The position numbers and the translations under genes were made by a program. Below, in pieces: positions 24,209 through 42,660 of a stretch of DNA of 64,000 nucleotides. Positions within the stretch are counted from its first letter, which is position 1; each line of letters starts with the position of its first letter. The notes beneath the pieces are model-generated. The model was given only the letters and a program-made list of their open reading frames with translations, did not search any database and had not been told where the DNA came from. This DNA is from Spirogloea muscicola (taxonomy: Eukaryota; Streptophyta; Zygnematophyceae; Spirogloeales; Spirogloeaceae): the NCBI GenBank assembly GCA_009602725.1, contig WELB01000042.1:756609-820608 (forward strand), given 5' to 3'.

Positions 24209-27200
24209 ATGGGTGCGACGCGCAAGCTGCAGGGCGAGATCGACCGCGTGCTGAAGAAGGTCCAGGAGGGCGTCGACGTCTTCGACGGCATCTGGAACAA
24301 GGTGCGCGGCGTTTCCGAGGCCAGCTCAGCGTCCCGGACTCACCGAAGCTGCCAGTATCCGCTGGTGCTTTTGTCGTCCGGCGTTTTGTCTTCCAGTACT
24401 TGGCGCATCTGTCTTGGCTTGGGAGCCCATTCAGAGCCGGTAGCTGTAATGAGCAGCAGCGGCAGGGTAGGACCAGCGGAAGGGGTAGAAGGGCCCCCTT
24501 GTGAGCAGTGCCCAGAAACCCCTCCCTAGCTGTCTGAGATTGCTCCACCTGCTACTTCACGAGCTGCACAGCTCCAAAGCTGAGGCCTAGGGCAGCAGGG
24601 CTTGTGAGTGAGGTGTACACGTTAGTGGCAAGCCCGGAGGTGCTTTGCAGCTATCTGGTTGTGGTATCTTCGTGGTGTATAGCTGAAAATGTCATCCAAG
24701 CTGGTAATGATGGAGACAGAAGGCAAGCAGCAACACACCAGGGTTTAGTTGCTCCATGCTGCGTGGCAGTGAAGTCGCCAGCTGGCTTTGCCAAGAGAGG
24801 TCCTATGGTGGGTGGCCGTGTATTGGCTACCTAGCGTGGTTAGCGGTGGGTTTTAAAATTTGGGTGTTCTAGGAGTTGTCCTTTTTGCAAGTATTGACCA
24901 AGACATGCTGGGGGACATGGTTAGGTGTATGATACAGACAATGCCAACCAAAAGGAAAAGTACGAAGGGGACTTGAAGAAGGAGATCAAGAAGCTGCAGA
25001 GGTACCGGGACCAGATTAAGACGTGGATACAATCCAGTGAAATCAAGGACAAGAAGGTTGGGGCCTGCTTACCAGAGGTTCTGACAAGTCCTTATGCTGA
25101 GACTGGAGGATGCTTGCCAAGCCTGCAATCTGCTCTTTGCAAATTGGTGCCCATAATGCATGCTGCTGACAGTATCAGAGTTGTCAATGGAAGTTAATGT
25201 ATTGTACCTGTGTGTGCATGTCAATGAGTCATAATCTGGAGATTGTGGAGGTCAGCATTACTACTTGAAGGTCTCAGCTGTTGGTGTTCGTTCACCTTGA
25301 AGCAGGCCTTGATAGATGCCAGGAAGCAAATAGAGAGGGAGATGGAGAGGTTTAAGGTCTGTGAGAAAGAAACCAAGACAAAGGCCTTTTCCAAAGAGGG
25401 CCTAGGGCAGCACTCGAAGCTGGTACGCACAGAAACTGTCTGCGATGTCTTGTATTCTCTGCTCGAGTGTCATGCAAAGGGCTGACAGCACCAAAGCACA
25501 AGCATTAATAGAGTGCCGCAAGCCCTGAATCAAATGGTGGTCCAGGGCTTTGAGAATAAGATCAAGGATTAGAGCAAAAACAGACAGTAGATATCAGTAA
25601 TTCGTCCAGGTGCAACCAAGTGACTTTAAACTATGGTTGATGTGCAGGATCCAAAAGAGAAGGCCAGAACCGAGTCAAGAGAGTGGCTCAACAACATGGC
25701 AAGTACTTATGAGAGATTAAGCATGGAAGTCTTTGACATTGGTGCACAGGCTACAGCCTTTCTGAAGACTTAGTCAGATGTAGCAGGGCACAAGTTCATC
25801 TTTCAAACTCATGGACAATGCCGTGCACAGAAGGCCAGACTTTGAAGTGGCACTGCGACATTCGTCGTGTAGGTTGCGGAGCTGGAGTCTCAGATTGACT
25901 CCTTTGAAAGTGAGATGGAGGGCCTCCAGGTCAAGAAGGGGAAGCAGCGGCCTCCTCGATTGGTATGTCATTTGCACCCTTTTATCGATGTGGCTGTGTC
26001 ATAGTCAATTAACACTCAGAGCACATTAATCATAACAAGGTACTACTGGGTACACTCTGCACAGACACACTTGGAGGAGTCCATAGTGAGGCACAAGGCC
26101 CACATCAACAAGCTGGAGATGGTCCTGAGGCTGCTGGACAACGATGAGCTCCAGCCAGAGCAGGTGGCTGACGTCAAGGACCTTGTGGAGGACTATGTGG
26201 AACGAAATCAGGTGAGGGTAATTCCATACTCTTATCAGCTTGATAATGTGCCCAACTAGTAGCTACAGCAAATTTATGGCTTTGTATGCAAACGAGGGTG
26301 CATGTAAGTAGGGTTGTTACGTATTTGTGAGCAAAGGTTGTGTGCAACAGCTTTTACGATTGAGCTCAGGCAATTGTCTGGACAAACATGAGGCACGACG
26401 ACCTCATGAAAGACACGACTTTGGTTGTGCAGGATGACTTTGACGACTTTGAAGACGTTGATGATTTGTACCAATCCCTTCCCTTGGAGAAGTTGGATGC
26501 GTTGGAGAGCTTGGACGCTATCCCTGTCGTACCAACGGCCGTGGTTGTCAAGGAAAAGGCAAGCTGCTGTAGAAGCACTCAGATATGCAGGGGCTCAAAG
26601 AGTCAACACACGAGGCACATATTTGTAGCCAGACTTTGCTGCCTGCTGAGTGTTTATCATGCTGCCAGCCCTGGCATGAGACATTGTAACATGAGTATCA
26701 AGCAGGGTTGAGACGGAAAAGAAGAATCTATAATCAGCAAGGATGAACGACAACACGTCCAGCATGTAAGCGTCTTGTTCTGAGAACTGCGCATGGCCTT
26801 CTCCTTGCAGGCAGCAGTGGCTGCTGCCACTGGCATGGTTGTCCCAGCCAACTTGAAGCCCCCACTTCCTCCTCCCCCGGCTGCCCAGCAAGCGGTATAG
26901 CCCTCGCCACTGAGCACAGTGTTCCTGTGCTTCAGACGTTGTCACTTTAAGTGGCTCAATCGTAATGAGTGACATCCTCCATGTGATAGTCTACCCTATG
27001 TAGCCTTCCTGCTTTGAAGATGTGCACCTATCAGCTATCTGACCGTCTCATTACGTTGTGAGCAGGCTGCAGCAGCAGCAGCCCTCCTGGCGGCAGCAAG
27101 TTCTGGTGGACCATCTTCCACTACCAATGGTGCTGCTGCTGGTGACGCAGTTGAGGACTCACATGCGACTGAAAGTGCTCAGTTGGAGTCAGACGCGAGC

Positions 27201-30200
27201 ACACCGCCTGCAGCACTTCTGCCGGCACACTCTGGCCCCGCTGTACTAAGCCCACAGACTGCGGGTGGTCTAATATCTGCTCCAAGCCCTGTGCTCTTGA
27301 AGGCATCAGAGCTCAGCCGGACCTTGAGCAGCGGTAAGAACAAGTTGCAGCCAGACTTGGGCTGTTCTGATTTTTTGTTTACACCGTGTTTTTGGGCATG
27401 CGTCCATTCACGTGATGGCAGCAGATATTGTTCGTTGCCTTTTCTTTTATTGATATGCTCATACACACAGCACTTATTCGAATCTCCTAAGTCTTGTTGG
27501 TGTGCTATGACTGCTGCAGGGCGGGCAGCGCCCATAAGCAGCGCCGCCCCCCTCCTGGCAGCGCGGCCAAACTTGGCAAGGGTAGGCCCACCTGCCGCTC
27601 CTGCTGCCGGGGCATCGGGAGCGGTGCTCGCCCAGCGCCCAAAGGAGGACGACGGCGCTGCGTCCAGCGGGGTGCTCTCGACTCAGCTCGGCGCCCGTCG
27701 AGTAGGCCCAGGCATTTCCAGTGACATCCCGAGCCTTGGGAGGGGCAGTGTGCCACTCGGCGCCGGCGTAGGTCGAGGTCTGTCGACACAGCCGCCCCAT
27801 CTGCAGGTATGACATAGCCTGGAAACTTGCACGCTCCCTGAAGGTCTTACATTGCTGCAACAGCCTTTCAAGCCCTTCATTAGCAAGTCATTGTCAGTGT
27901 TGGAGTTGTCCATATAACGCGGGGGCCCTTGCCCCAGCAAAAGCTCGAGGTTACCAACTCGTTGAAGTGCATGCACAAACTTTCAGAGTTCATCCATGTC
28001 CTGCCTTGCATGCATCTGCTCTGGTCAAGTCAAGGACAAACATAACAGATGTGCAGGCATAGCAATGACAAAGGAGGACTGGGCTTGTCAACTGCTGCCC
28101 TTTGAGCTGTCCTTTCCCACTTACCGATGCAGTTCCAGGCGGGAGCGGCAAGGACGGAGATTGCGCCCGATCAGAAGCAGCGGTACATTTCCCGCTTCCA
28201 GCAAGTGCAGCAGCAGGGCGTTGGGCCCACAGTGCTGGCCGCGGCCGCTGCGGCCGCGGCCGCCACGGCAGGCGCGGCCCAAGACAGTGGGCAGTCGGTG
28301 ACGCAGGACACGGCGGCTGCAGAAGCGCAACATCAACCAGGGGCTGTCAGCATGCAGGTTGATACTCCAAGCTCTACTGAATCGCATTTAGGCAAGTTAC
28401 CTAGAAGACACTGTCAATCTTGGAAAGCAAGCACTTGAGTTCACATGGACATGCTCTGGTCAAGCCACTGATGACTGTCATGAGGCTTATGCGCAGCCTC
28501 ACCAACAGCCCGTGCTGCAGCCCCCGGGTTTGCAGCCACCGGGTGCAGTTAGCTCCACAGACCAAGCTGACAAGAACCGTCACTCAGGTAATTCCAACCT
28601 GCTCTGAGGATTTTGATTGCAGCTTAAATAGTCTAATATATCCAGGACAACAAATGGTAGACTTGCTGTTATCTGATACCTGCACTCAGCAGCTTTGTAC
28701 TTTGAGCTCAGGACAAAGAGCATACTGAGGCCATGTGCAAGAGAATTAGCCCTTGAGAGATGAGGTTAGGGCGGTACTGAATCATTGGCTGCCAACATAT
28801 CTCTTAACTTCTATTGGGCTTGCTGCAGACGCCGACGAACGACACATACTGCCGGAGAAGGGTCCCAGCCAGCAGGAGGCAAGCCAGGGCGAGGACGTTG
28901 GCGACGTTACTGCCTCACTGGACCGCAGTCTCTCTCTGCACGACGACACCGCAAAGGCTGACACGGTAGATTGACATTGTCTGACTTCTGGAAGCCTCAT
29001 GTACATACCGTCTATAAGTAGCATAGGTTTGAAAGTTGAGAGTCAAATGCTAGTCTTAGGTTATGATCTAGTATGCATGCATACTAGATCAAGTGCGCTC
29101 CTCAGTCATCAAAACCGCAGCATTTACTTCATTAGACCTTGCATGTATGGATTATTCAACACTGTGGACACTTACGTTGTCATTCCTTAATCTAACATTA
29201 AGCGGCTGATACTTCTCATTCGCCTGTCCCTGCAGGCTCAGCTCCCCTTGTCGCAGCAGTTGCCATCGGCAACTAGTCTGAGTCATCTGGACTCCACTCC
29301 GATTTCGATGAACGCTGCGCAGCAGAGTGGCATGGCGGCCCTCTCAGGGGGCCCTGGCGTCATTGGCCGGAAGCCCACTGCGCCGGAGCCGGCTCAGCAG
29401 CTGGGGCCCAGCGAGGACCCGGCGGCTGCCGCAGCTTCCACGTCGTCGTCGTCAGCACCAGCAACCTCCACGGTGGGCTTGAGTGCCGGCGGCTTCGGCC
29501 TTGCAGGAGCCATGCCGCCGCCGCATGCTTACCAGGATCAGATTGTAGACCTGCGACTACTGGAGGCGGCATTTCGTAACATTCCGCAGGCCAAGGACTC
29601 AGAGCGGCCACGGAGCTACATGCCGGTAAGCTGAAAAGCCATACTTTGAGTTGTTCGGGGGATACCACACTTCCCAACCTCTTGCTGATCTGCTGTATGC
29701 ATCTCAATCGACATCTGGTCTTGTGGTAAGTTGCTCTGTTGCTGGACCGAATTTGAAACAAACTTCAAATGTCGTTTCAGAGAAATCCCACTGCAACACC
29801 CTCTAGCTACCCGCAGGCGCCCGCTAGCATTGTGGAAAATCCGCAGTTGTGGGAGCGGTTGGACACAGACGTGCTCTTCTTCGCCTTCTACTACCAGCAG
29901 GTATGCCACTCATCATTTGACAGGGCTGTTACTACGCTGTCTACGATAACCACTGCACCAGGCCGGCTGACACAGAATGTGAGAGAATTTGAGTTTGAGT
30001 CAACGTTTATTGGGCCAATATGTGCATCTTCTCCTGCTGAGCTACTTTTGTCTGCGCCTTGGTGCTGATGAGATCTCTCAGATGTGCTTTTTTGGTCGGG
30101 CCTGCAGGGTATGTACCAGCAGTATCTAGCAGCCAAGGAGCTGAAGCGTCAGTCATGGCGCTACCATAAGAAATACAATACATGGTTCCAACGTCATGAC

Positions 30201-30805
30201 GAGCCCAAGCATACTACGGAGGAGTACGAGCAGGGTACATATGTCTACTTTGACTTTCACATCGTTCACGACGACTCTCAGACTGGCTGGTGAGTGCAAT
30301 TGCTCATAGCAGACATGTTCACTGGTCCACTGCAAGTCTTTTGGTGTGGAACTTTGCTTGCCAGCAACCAAAAAAATGGATGCCCCACGGGACCAACTAT
30401 TTGACCAATCAGGGCAGCCCACATTGTGCTTGTTAGTGTCAGTAATTTCTGTTGACCTCTATATTACAATCTGCTGTATCATGGGAAGTCTTCTCTGTGG
30501 CTAGACATGGGCTTAATCCAAGTTACTAACTGTTACTCATGGCCATAGTACTTTTATGAAGTCTTGTTTGTGTGGTCGTCTGTGGGGAAATCAGACTAGA
30601 TCAGACCAAGTCTTCTTCTGGTAATGTTTGGCTCGATCCGAGTGGAATTCATGATCACTTCGACGTCTAGTTGACTGCTTTGAGTCTGCTCCTTTGGAGC
30701 ATTTCTGCCAGTGGCTCAAGAATAGTCATGTGGTTGCACAGGTGCCAGCGCATAAAGACAGAGTTTACATTTGAATATAGCTTCTTGGAGGACGAGCTCG
30801 TGTGA
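24209..30805 (+). CDS. NOT3: CCR4-NOT transcription complex subunit 3 (NOT3/NOT5)
   Basis: Seventeen exons: 24209-24301, 24925-25056, 25306-25422, 25648-25698, 25873-25962, 26065-26211, 26433-26558, 26811-26894, 27066-27333, 27520-27806, 28133-28391, 28465-28587, 28829-28965, 29236-29625, 29781-29900, 30108-30289, 30742-30805. The sum is 2670 bases, 889 residues, all phases consistent. The N-terminal Not3 coiled-coil domain starts [20 protein letters not shown] and includes [20 protein letters not shown]. It is followed by an acidic [13 protein letters not shown] patch, a long Ala/Pro/Gln/Ser-rich linker, and a C-terminal NOT box ([46 protein letters not shown]). It scaffolds the deadenylase complex that shortens mRNA poly(A) tails. 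The start is in a strong context (GCCGCCATGG). Introns after exons 4, 7 and 11 have GC donors (GCAAGT or GCAAGC). Confidence 0.96.
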
Positions 30806-31662
30806 GGATCCACAGGAGGCCCGGTAGATGGCAACTCCCATCTTGACGTGTATTTATTGTCTCGCCTTTGTCATTTTGTACGCGCTAAATGTGCGGCAGA
30901 ATGAATTGGCAGAAGCATATTACCACATGATTTGGAAGTCCACCTGGCACCTTCTTCATGGGCAGATTGTGTTTCGTTGTGCTGATAGCAATTAGGATTG
31001 CTTATGTACTGGCTGGCCAACTTCGAGCTGCCAAGAGTTCATCGTGCCTTGGGTATTCATAGGGAGATCTTGTTGTTGGGGCACGCATGCCGCTTAGAGG
31101 ATAAGGAAGGAGTCGCATTAAGTCTCCTGGGCTTCAGTGGTGATGAGGAAGAAAGTTGAGCTCAAGTGCAGGTGACACGGCACGGCACAGATGCTAAGCC
31201 AGACGTGCATTTTTGAGCTGAGTAAAAGCGGAGGGAGTGACTAGGGACTTGCTCAAAGGTAAGTTGACATGGGTGTAGGCATTGCTGCAACATGCATTGG
31301 TAGTGAGCTTCTATGAGTTGACAGTTGACTCTGAGGCCTCCGTATGATGCACTAGTTACAGCCTTAGGGAGATGTGGTTGCGCTAAGGAAGTCGTGATGT
31401 CAAGGTACTAGGCTAGCTCATGTGATGCTAGCAGCAGAGGGAGTAAGGATGTGGGCTAGCCCGTGTGAGTCTGAAATCTTTATCTATCGGCAGTCTACCT
31501 GCCATTCAATATGTACGATCACAAGTGAGTAGCCAGTCGACCAGATTTGTAAACGTTCTTCTGATCAGGCGCGACAGAAAGCATTGGCAAAGAGCTTGTT
31601 GCTTAGACACAAGGATGTGTCGGGTCCCATTCAATGCCACGGTGTGGGCCTTCCATTAGAGA

Positions 31663-31905
31663 TGAGCTCTATGTCTACAGCGAAGCAAGCAACAACCTTC
31701 CGGTCTCTGCCATACATATAGGGTGTAGATATATATATATATATCTACACCCTTGCTGATGTTCAGTGCAGTGGTGTGGACCATCCGACGAATATGCTGC
31801 TCTACGTTGATAGCGAAGCAACCTTCAACTCTTCGCCAAACATTTTCAACACCCTGGCTGATGCCCACACTGGTTGTGTCATCAACCACATTCTAGACTC
31901 ATGAG
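31663..31905 (+). pseudogene. unidentified degenerate coding remnant with internal duplication
   Basis: One plus-strand frame reads LYVYSEASNNLPVSAIHI, then TLADVQCSGVDHPTNMLLYV, then DSEATFNSSPNIFNTLADAH and TGCVINHIL before a stop. The block LYVxSEAxxN...TLADxxxxG is present twice, about 130 bases apart, with the palindrome between them. I do not recognise the family. It could be a relic of a repeat protein or transposon. Confidence 0.35.
31721..31752. repeat. perfect 32-bp palindrome with (AT)n centre
   Basis: GGGTGTAGATATAT and its exact reverse complement meet in an (AT)n core. Confidence 0.9.
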
Positions 31906-32562
31906 CAATCATCACTTCCTTTCAATGACGGCAATGACCAAGGTAGTCATCCCTGTCCATTGCTCCTTTTCCTGCTCCTGGGCAGCCCAGATGCGGAGCG
32001 ATCACTGATGAGCTCTTTGATGAGACGGGATGTCCCAGTTGGCCTGCTCGCAGGTGATGGCAACAAGCACTATGTGTGAACGACATGTGCCCCCATGCTA
32101 ACACTGTAGTAAAGATGTTCTTTCCAGTCAATGTCTCACTGTTGGTCACCATTACAAGCTGCAGCAAAATGGTGAAAGCTTGCTACAAGCTATCTTCACA
32201 TAACAGCTCAAGGTGCACATCCCCAATCCAGTGATACTGGTGTTGGGGCATATCCTTGCGTCATTTACACAAAATCATCGATGAGCAACTCAAGAATGAT
32301 TCATCATCTGTCATTTCAAGAATGTATTCCATCCATTGTATGCTAGGGTGAGACAACTCCACCTACATCAGGCTACACCTATGCATTGGGTAGTAACAAC
32401 TAGTCACCTTCACCTGAAATTCGAAGTATCACTAAGAAGCAAGGCACGCTATGCGTTACCACCAAAGCACCGCCCTTTCACAGCGAGTCACTTGAAGGTT
32501 CTAACACGCAGGTCCAACATCAAATTTTAGATATAGTAGGACATAAGGGAGAATCTATCTCT

Positions 32563-38089
<5,527 letters not shown>

Positions 38090-38159
38090 AGGCTGTCGTC
38101 AAAGCATGGGCCGCGCCCGCGGACTGGACGAAGGAAACCCGCGATACGAAGCTCGGCGG

Positions 38160-38260
38160 CAAGGCGGCAGTCCAGCGCCGCCCGGCGCGTCTCCGCCGCC
38201 GCCGCCGCCGCCGCGNGCTGCCGCCGCCGCCGCCGCCGCGCGGCCGCCGAGTGAGGGAGC
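38160..38260. repeat. GCC/CCG triplet tract with single N
   Basis: Two (GCC)n runs flank an N at 38216, about 125 bases upstream of the GYRB start. The N probably marks a collapsed or joined repeat, so the length is unreliable. Confidence 0.75.
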
Positions 38261-38427
38261 GGTGAGATATCGTTGTGGGACGAGACGGGAGCTGACGGGC
38301 GGACATGGTGGTGACTTTTATCTGATAGTAGCTCTGCAGGTGGCGAGGGCTGAGCCCGTAACATATAGACATAATCCAAAAGGGCCGGATGGCGCTAGAT
38401 ACACACAGCCATGCGTCAATGTCAATG

Positions 38428-38951
38428 TCAATGTGCTTGCCTTTGTACTTGGCCACACAGGCCCTCCATCTCTTTATACACACTCTTTCCATGCAAGCTT
38501 GGAGCCTTCCGGCCATCGTTGCCGACCTGGTAATCACAACACAGTTGTGGTTGACCGCTCCAATCTGGGGCTCTCTGCTGCGAAGCCTGTGCATGCAGCA
38601 GCGCCGCTCGTGGCAAAGAGGCCAAGTACGCGGACCATCCGGAGAAGAGAGAAGGCGCGCGGTGCGCATGAAATAAAGGGGAGGCCAACACAAGCCAGTA
38701 CATGTTCAGGCAGAATCTGGTGCAATATAAACAAGGCTACATAAGACGAAGCCCTATGTAAGGTGTCTAAGGTAACAGGGTAACATTAGTACCCACGGGT
38801 GAGCATATATATATATGTGCTCACCCGTGGGTACTAATGTTACGTCCGACAAGCTGACTTGGGGAGCCAGAGCGCCGCCACGGAAGGTGGTGGCCTGACT
38901 TAGAGCGCGCCCTGCATGCTGATGGTTAGCCAGAGCTTGCGAGCGATGCAA
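38428..38951 (-). mobile_element. retroelement fragments flanking a 64-bp palindrome
   Basis: The minus strand around 38650-38465 is closely similar to plus strand 53085-53260 (shared blocks GATGGTCCGCGTACTTGGCC and GGTCGGCAACGATG). The piece at 38951-38840 reads RSQALANHQHAGRALSQAT and SLSD, the recurring end of the retroelement protein. Two truncated copies are probably involved. Confidence 0.5.
38780..38843. repeat. perfect 64-bp palindrome
   Basis: A 26-base arm (GTAACATTAGTACCCACGGG then TGAGCA) and its exact inverse flank a 12-base AT core. The arm matches the coding end of the retroelement (CTCACCCGTGGGTACTAATG), suggesting two copies joined tail to tail. Confidence 0.9.
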
Positions 38952-38959
38952 AGTAAGGG

Positions 38960-39300
38960 AAGCCGCTTTCTATGCGGAATGCTAGTGGTACCCAATCTGG
39001 CCCCCCAACTTCGACGACGCGCGACAACCAGTCTGGCCAGATGCTGGATGAGGGAGAACCGTTTCATGCCGTAGCCACCGTTAGAATCCATAGCGCACGG
39101 ATAAAAGTGGTCTCCTCGGGGGTGGTCCTTGTAGTGCCTCTCCTTTTTGCGCTCCGCGCTGGACATTGCCCAGGCAGACACGCTTGACGTTGGTGCTCCA
39201 GCCTTGTATGCGTTAATGAGTACGACGTCCAGGAGCAGCGAGGCCCACCGCACCAGGGGGTAGCCACCACGTCCAGACGCCGCACGTATGACTTGCGGCG
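38960..39300 (-). mobile_element. degenerate retroelement fragment
   Basis: The reverse strand reads HYKDHPRGDHFYPCAMDSNG, matching the block KYADHPEGDEFVPLAIDVHG at 53.1 kb. Truncated. Confidence 0.5.
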
Positions 39301-39419
39301 CCTTCTAGAGATCGTTCATGATGCCGGACACCTCCATCGCCGGATGATACCCCGCCTCGCGCACAAACCAAATATAGTACCTCTGAGTTAGTCATGGGAA
39401 GCGCTCCACTTCATTCTAC

Positions 39420-40260
39420 TGGCCATCGATGTGCACGGGCTTTCAGGCTTGAGTGGCTAGACATCTTGCCCGGCTTACGCGACGCGCCGTGTCCCGCAGG
39501 CGGGGCAAGCAGGCCGACTTCAACGTCGCTGGCTCGCTAACGCAGGTGTTTTGCATGCGCCTGTCCATACGCCTCCAGCGGTTCATTGGCCCACGCTTTG
39601 CATCTCCGTGCTGGCCGTGCTCTAGCAGCGGCCTCTCGTCAAGGGGATTCCTCCCCGGCTGCTATTCTTTCTGACGTGCGGCTCCTAACTAGAAAAGAAT
39701 TAGTGTGTATGAAAATATGGATTAAGTAGAGGTTACTAAGGACTTATCCTACCGGGAAAGCTTTAAGAAAGCTTCTAGAAAAGCGCTTCACAGCCGCTTC
39801 GGACATTGTCCCTTTCTTTCGGGTGGCTGTTCGCAACCCTCGCCCCCTTTTTGGCAGAGCCACTTTCTTCCTTCCAAAGGGGGCGGGGGCTGTGGGGGGC
39901 CAGCCCAGAGAAAAGGAACAAGGTCCGCAGGGCGGAAAGACGCCACATCCGTAAGACGAATGGGGACGAAGTCCACTGGCCATCGATGTGCACGGGGCTT
40001 TCAGATTACAGTGGCGAGACCTGTTGACCCGCCTCGCGCGCTGCGCGCTGTCCTGCAGGCGGGGCGCGCAGGCCGACTTTAACGCCGCTGGTCCGCTACC
40101 GCAGGTATGTCGCATGAGCCTTTCCGTACCCCTCCAGCGGTCCATGGTCCACGGCTTGCATCTGCGTGCTGGCCGTGCTCTAGCTGCAGCTTCTAGCAGC
40201 TTCTGGCTTCTGGCTATAGCTGCATTCTGGCAGCTAGTCTTTCTGAATTGCGGCAGCTAA
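39420..40260 (+). mobile_element. two tandem retroelement fragments
   Basis: Plus-strand blocks at 39420-39680 and 39950-40260 each contain CATCGATGTGCACGGG, a GGCGCGCAGGCCGACTT-type segment and a CCTCCAGCGGT segment, in the same order as the minus-strand copy at 53080-52900. Each is frame-broken. Hairpin repeats lie between them near 39800-39930. Confidence 0.6.
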
Positions 40261-42660
40261 GTAGGGGATACAAAGTGATTATCCTACATGGCACTGGCTT
40301 GATTATGCGTTTCAACGCTTCTTGGCCCTTAAGGACCTTGTCAATTGTGCTGGCTTGTTACATTCATTAATCCCTTTGGCTGAGCTTACGTACATTCAGA
40401 CCTTGTTCATTCTTTTTGTTCTTTTTGGGCTGGCCTCTCACAGCCATTGCCTTACGTCAGAAGACTTTGGGCTGGCCTCTCACAGCCTTTCCCTTACATT
40501 GGATCCGTGTCTTCCTCTTAGAGCCCTCGCACCTCTAGGAAGAACTCATTTCTCTTTTCAAAGCAATTGCCCCTTCCGAAAATGCTGTCCAAAAGGGGGC
40601 GTTGCGTCGAACGGCAAGCCCGTCGATTCAAGCTTCCCCCCCGCGGCAGCTCTGAAGAAACGAACAGCACTTCGAAAGTAAGGGGATGGGTTTGAGAGGC
40701 CAGCCCAAATGGAATGAACAAGGTCCGAAAGCGTGGGAATGTGCAAGGAAAGAAGAAAGGCGCGAGGTGCTCATGAAAATGAAAGCGAGGCCAATACGAC
40801 AAGACGATAATACACACAGTGACTGTGGAGAGATGCTGGGTTCGTCCTCAGTTGTGCTTTCGTGCTGTGACCTTAGCCCCTCTGGATCTTCATTCCACTA
40901 CAACTATGCACTTGGTTGGCTAGGCCTACCTTTTGCTGCAAGCGCATGCACGCCTTCTCTGTAAGTTGGAGCCGTATTTCGCCCTGCAACCCGAGCCCCT
41001 CTAAAGCCTAGAGCTTTCGCTCTGTTTTGCCCCACTTTTGCTATCTCTTCGCCGTTCTGCATGAAAAGCATATTGGCTCGGCTTGGTATTCCTTTTGCTT
41101 CATGTGCACCACAATATATTTCTCTCTGATGAAGAAGAAGCTCTTCCACAGGAGGTGATGTGCTTTGGAAGGCCAGGCCCAAGAAAGAGGACAACTGGTG
41201 AAGGTTTGGGATGCCTAACCCTTAAGCAAAGCAAGAGGCTTCTACAGATGGCCAGTCAATAATTTTCAGTCTAGTAAATAAAACAAAACCGAAGCCCTTG
41301 CCAAGTCGACAGCCTGAGGCGGCAGTCAAGGCATGGCCGGCACACAGATGAGGGCACATGCCAGAGTCGTTGCTTGGGAGTGGAGAGATCATCAGCCGGT
41401 TGGGGGGAGGGAGAAGTATGGGTTACGCTTGATGTGTACTTTTCAAAGCATCCAGATTTCGGCGTATATCAACAAATAATGGCTTTGAGGAACATCCTTC
41501 ACGGTTTTCCTCGAGTGCTTATTCTGAAGTACAGTATGATGATCCAGAGAAACGTTGAAGTCCACAGAACCTGCAAATACCAAGTTTTGCTGTTTCTCTG
41601 AGAATCTGTGAAATGATCCCAAATTATGTTTTCCTTTACGATCTCAAAAGCACAATCTTTGGAAGCTTTCATCCGTCACTTCACAATTTAAATTGAAGGT
41701 GTTACACTACCTCCTCCTTCTACTCATATCGCAGTAAAGGCGCCAAAGTGAAAATTCCGTGTTGTCTTAGTCGTGGAACTTGTGCAGCACAAGGGCCAGA
41801 GATCCCGTGACATTGCATTCTGCTTCCCTGCTGCCCCAGCCCGCAGGACACCGCTTGTTGCACACGCTGTTGCAGGACGTCAAGCCACCGAGCCCCAGAT
41901 GAACAAGGAGAGACAAACGGTACGGGCTGTGGACGCAATAGCCACTTACGTGGCTCATTCCTATCTCAAATAGATGTCACTGCGTTGCCATCGGCTTTCT
42001 AGGGTAATCTACTGTACTTGTCTCGCTCCTCTTGGAAGAGCTTCATTCATTTTCTGGGTTGGCCATTCACAGTCGACGCTGGCAGAATTCGTCTTCTTCT
42101 GCTTGCTTTCTTTTGGGCTGGCCGATCCCAGCCATCGCCTTACTCTCAATGAGCTATTTCCATTTGGGCTGCTTCTCTCTTTCTCTCTCTCCCTCTCTCT
42201 TTCGCCCTCCACCACTCAATACACATCACGAAGCTGTAAACCGCTGGCGGTTTACAGCTCTTTTTTGCCACCACTCGCTTTACCGGTATCGGTCACCCCC
42301 CAATCCCCCCTTACATTTCTGTCTGTCTCCAATCACAGCCTTCGGCCATTTTCATACCCTGGCCCTTAAACTTTGTTCATTCATTTTGCTGGGCTGGCCT
42401 CTCCCAGCCACCGCCCTCTCATGGAAGCGTCTTTCTTTCATTGGAAGAATCTTGCCCACGCTCCAGGCGCATCTCAGGCGTCGTACGGCTGGCCGCCACG
42501 GTAGACCCAAAGAAGGCGCCGGCCCCGCTTCCAAGGAGCCGTCGCCGCAGAGTACGCCCAGTCCACCAGTGGCGTTGACGGGCACGCTCCCAAACGGTGT
42601 CACGCGGCGCGTGCGCGGGGCGGGCCACTTGCACACCAGCTACGAGTCTCTGTGAGGACA
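40165..42660 (+). repeat. segmental duplication block D1b, copy 1
   Basis: Aligns by eye, in the same order and orientation, with 53310-55290. Shared anchors include GGACCTTGTCAATT, CAGACCTTGTTCATTC, AAGGCATGGCC, AGACACCGCTTGTTGC-type and TACGAGTCTCTG. Copy 1 has an extra segment of about 370 bases near 41400-41765 that is absent from copy 2. No intact gene recognised. At least five hairpin repeats are present in each copy. Confidence 0.75.
42370..42432 (+). repeat. short hairpin repeat, subfamily C
   Basis: TTGTTCATTCATTTTGCTGG, then GGGCTGGCCTCTCCCAGCC, then CACCGCCCTCTCATGGAAGC. Neighbouring copies in the same style lie at 40395-40460 and 42105-42160. Confidence 0.75.

Larger units (their letters stand above)
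30806..32562. other. intergenic region between convergent NOT3 and GYRB
   Basis: Holds the 3' UTRs, a 32-base palindrome (31721-31752) and a possible degenerate coding remnant at about 31663-31905. No intact gene recognised. Confidence 0.5.

Noticed and set aside
42032-42655. 207-codon open frame duplicated near 54.7 kb
   Set aside because: The two copies differ by frameshifts and the frame is made largely of hairpin repeats, so it is not a conserved protein.
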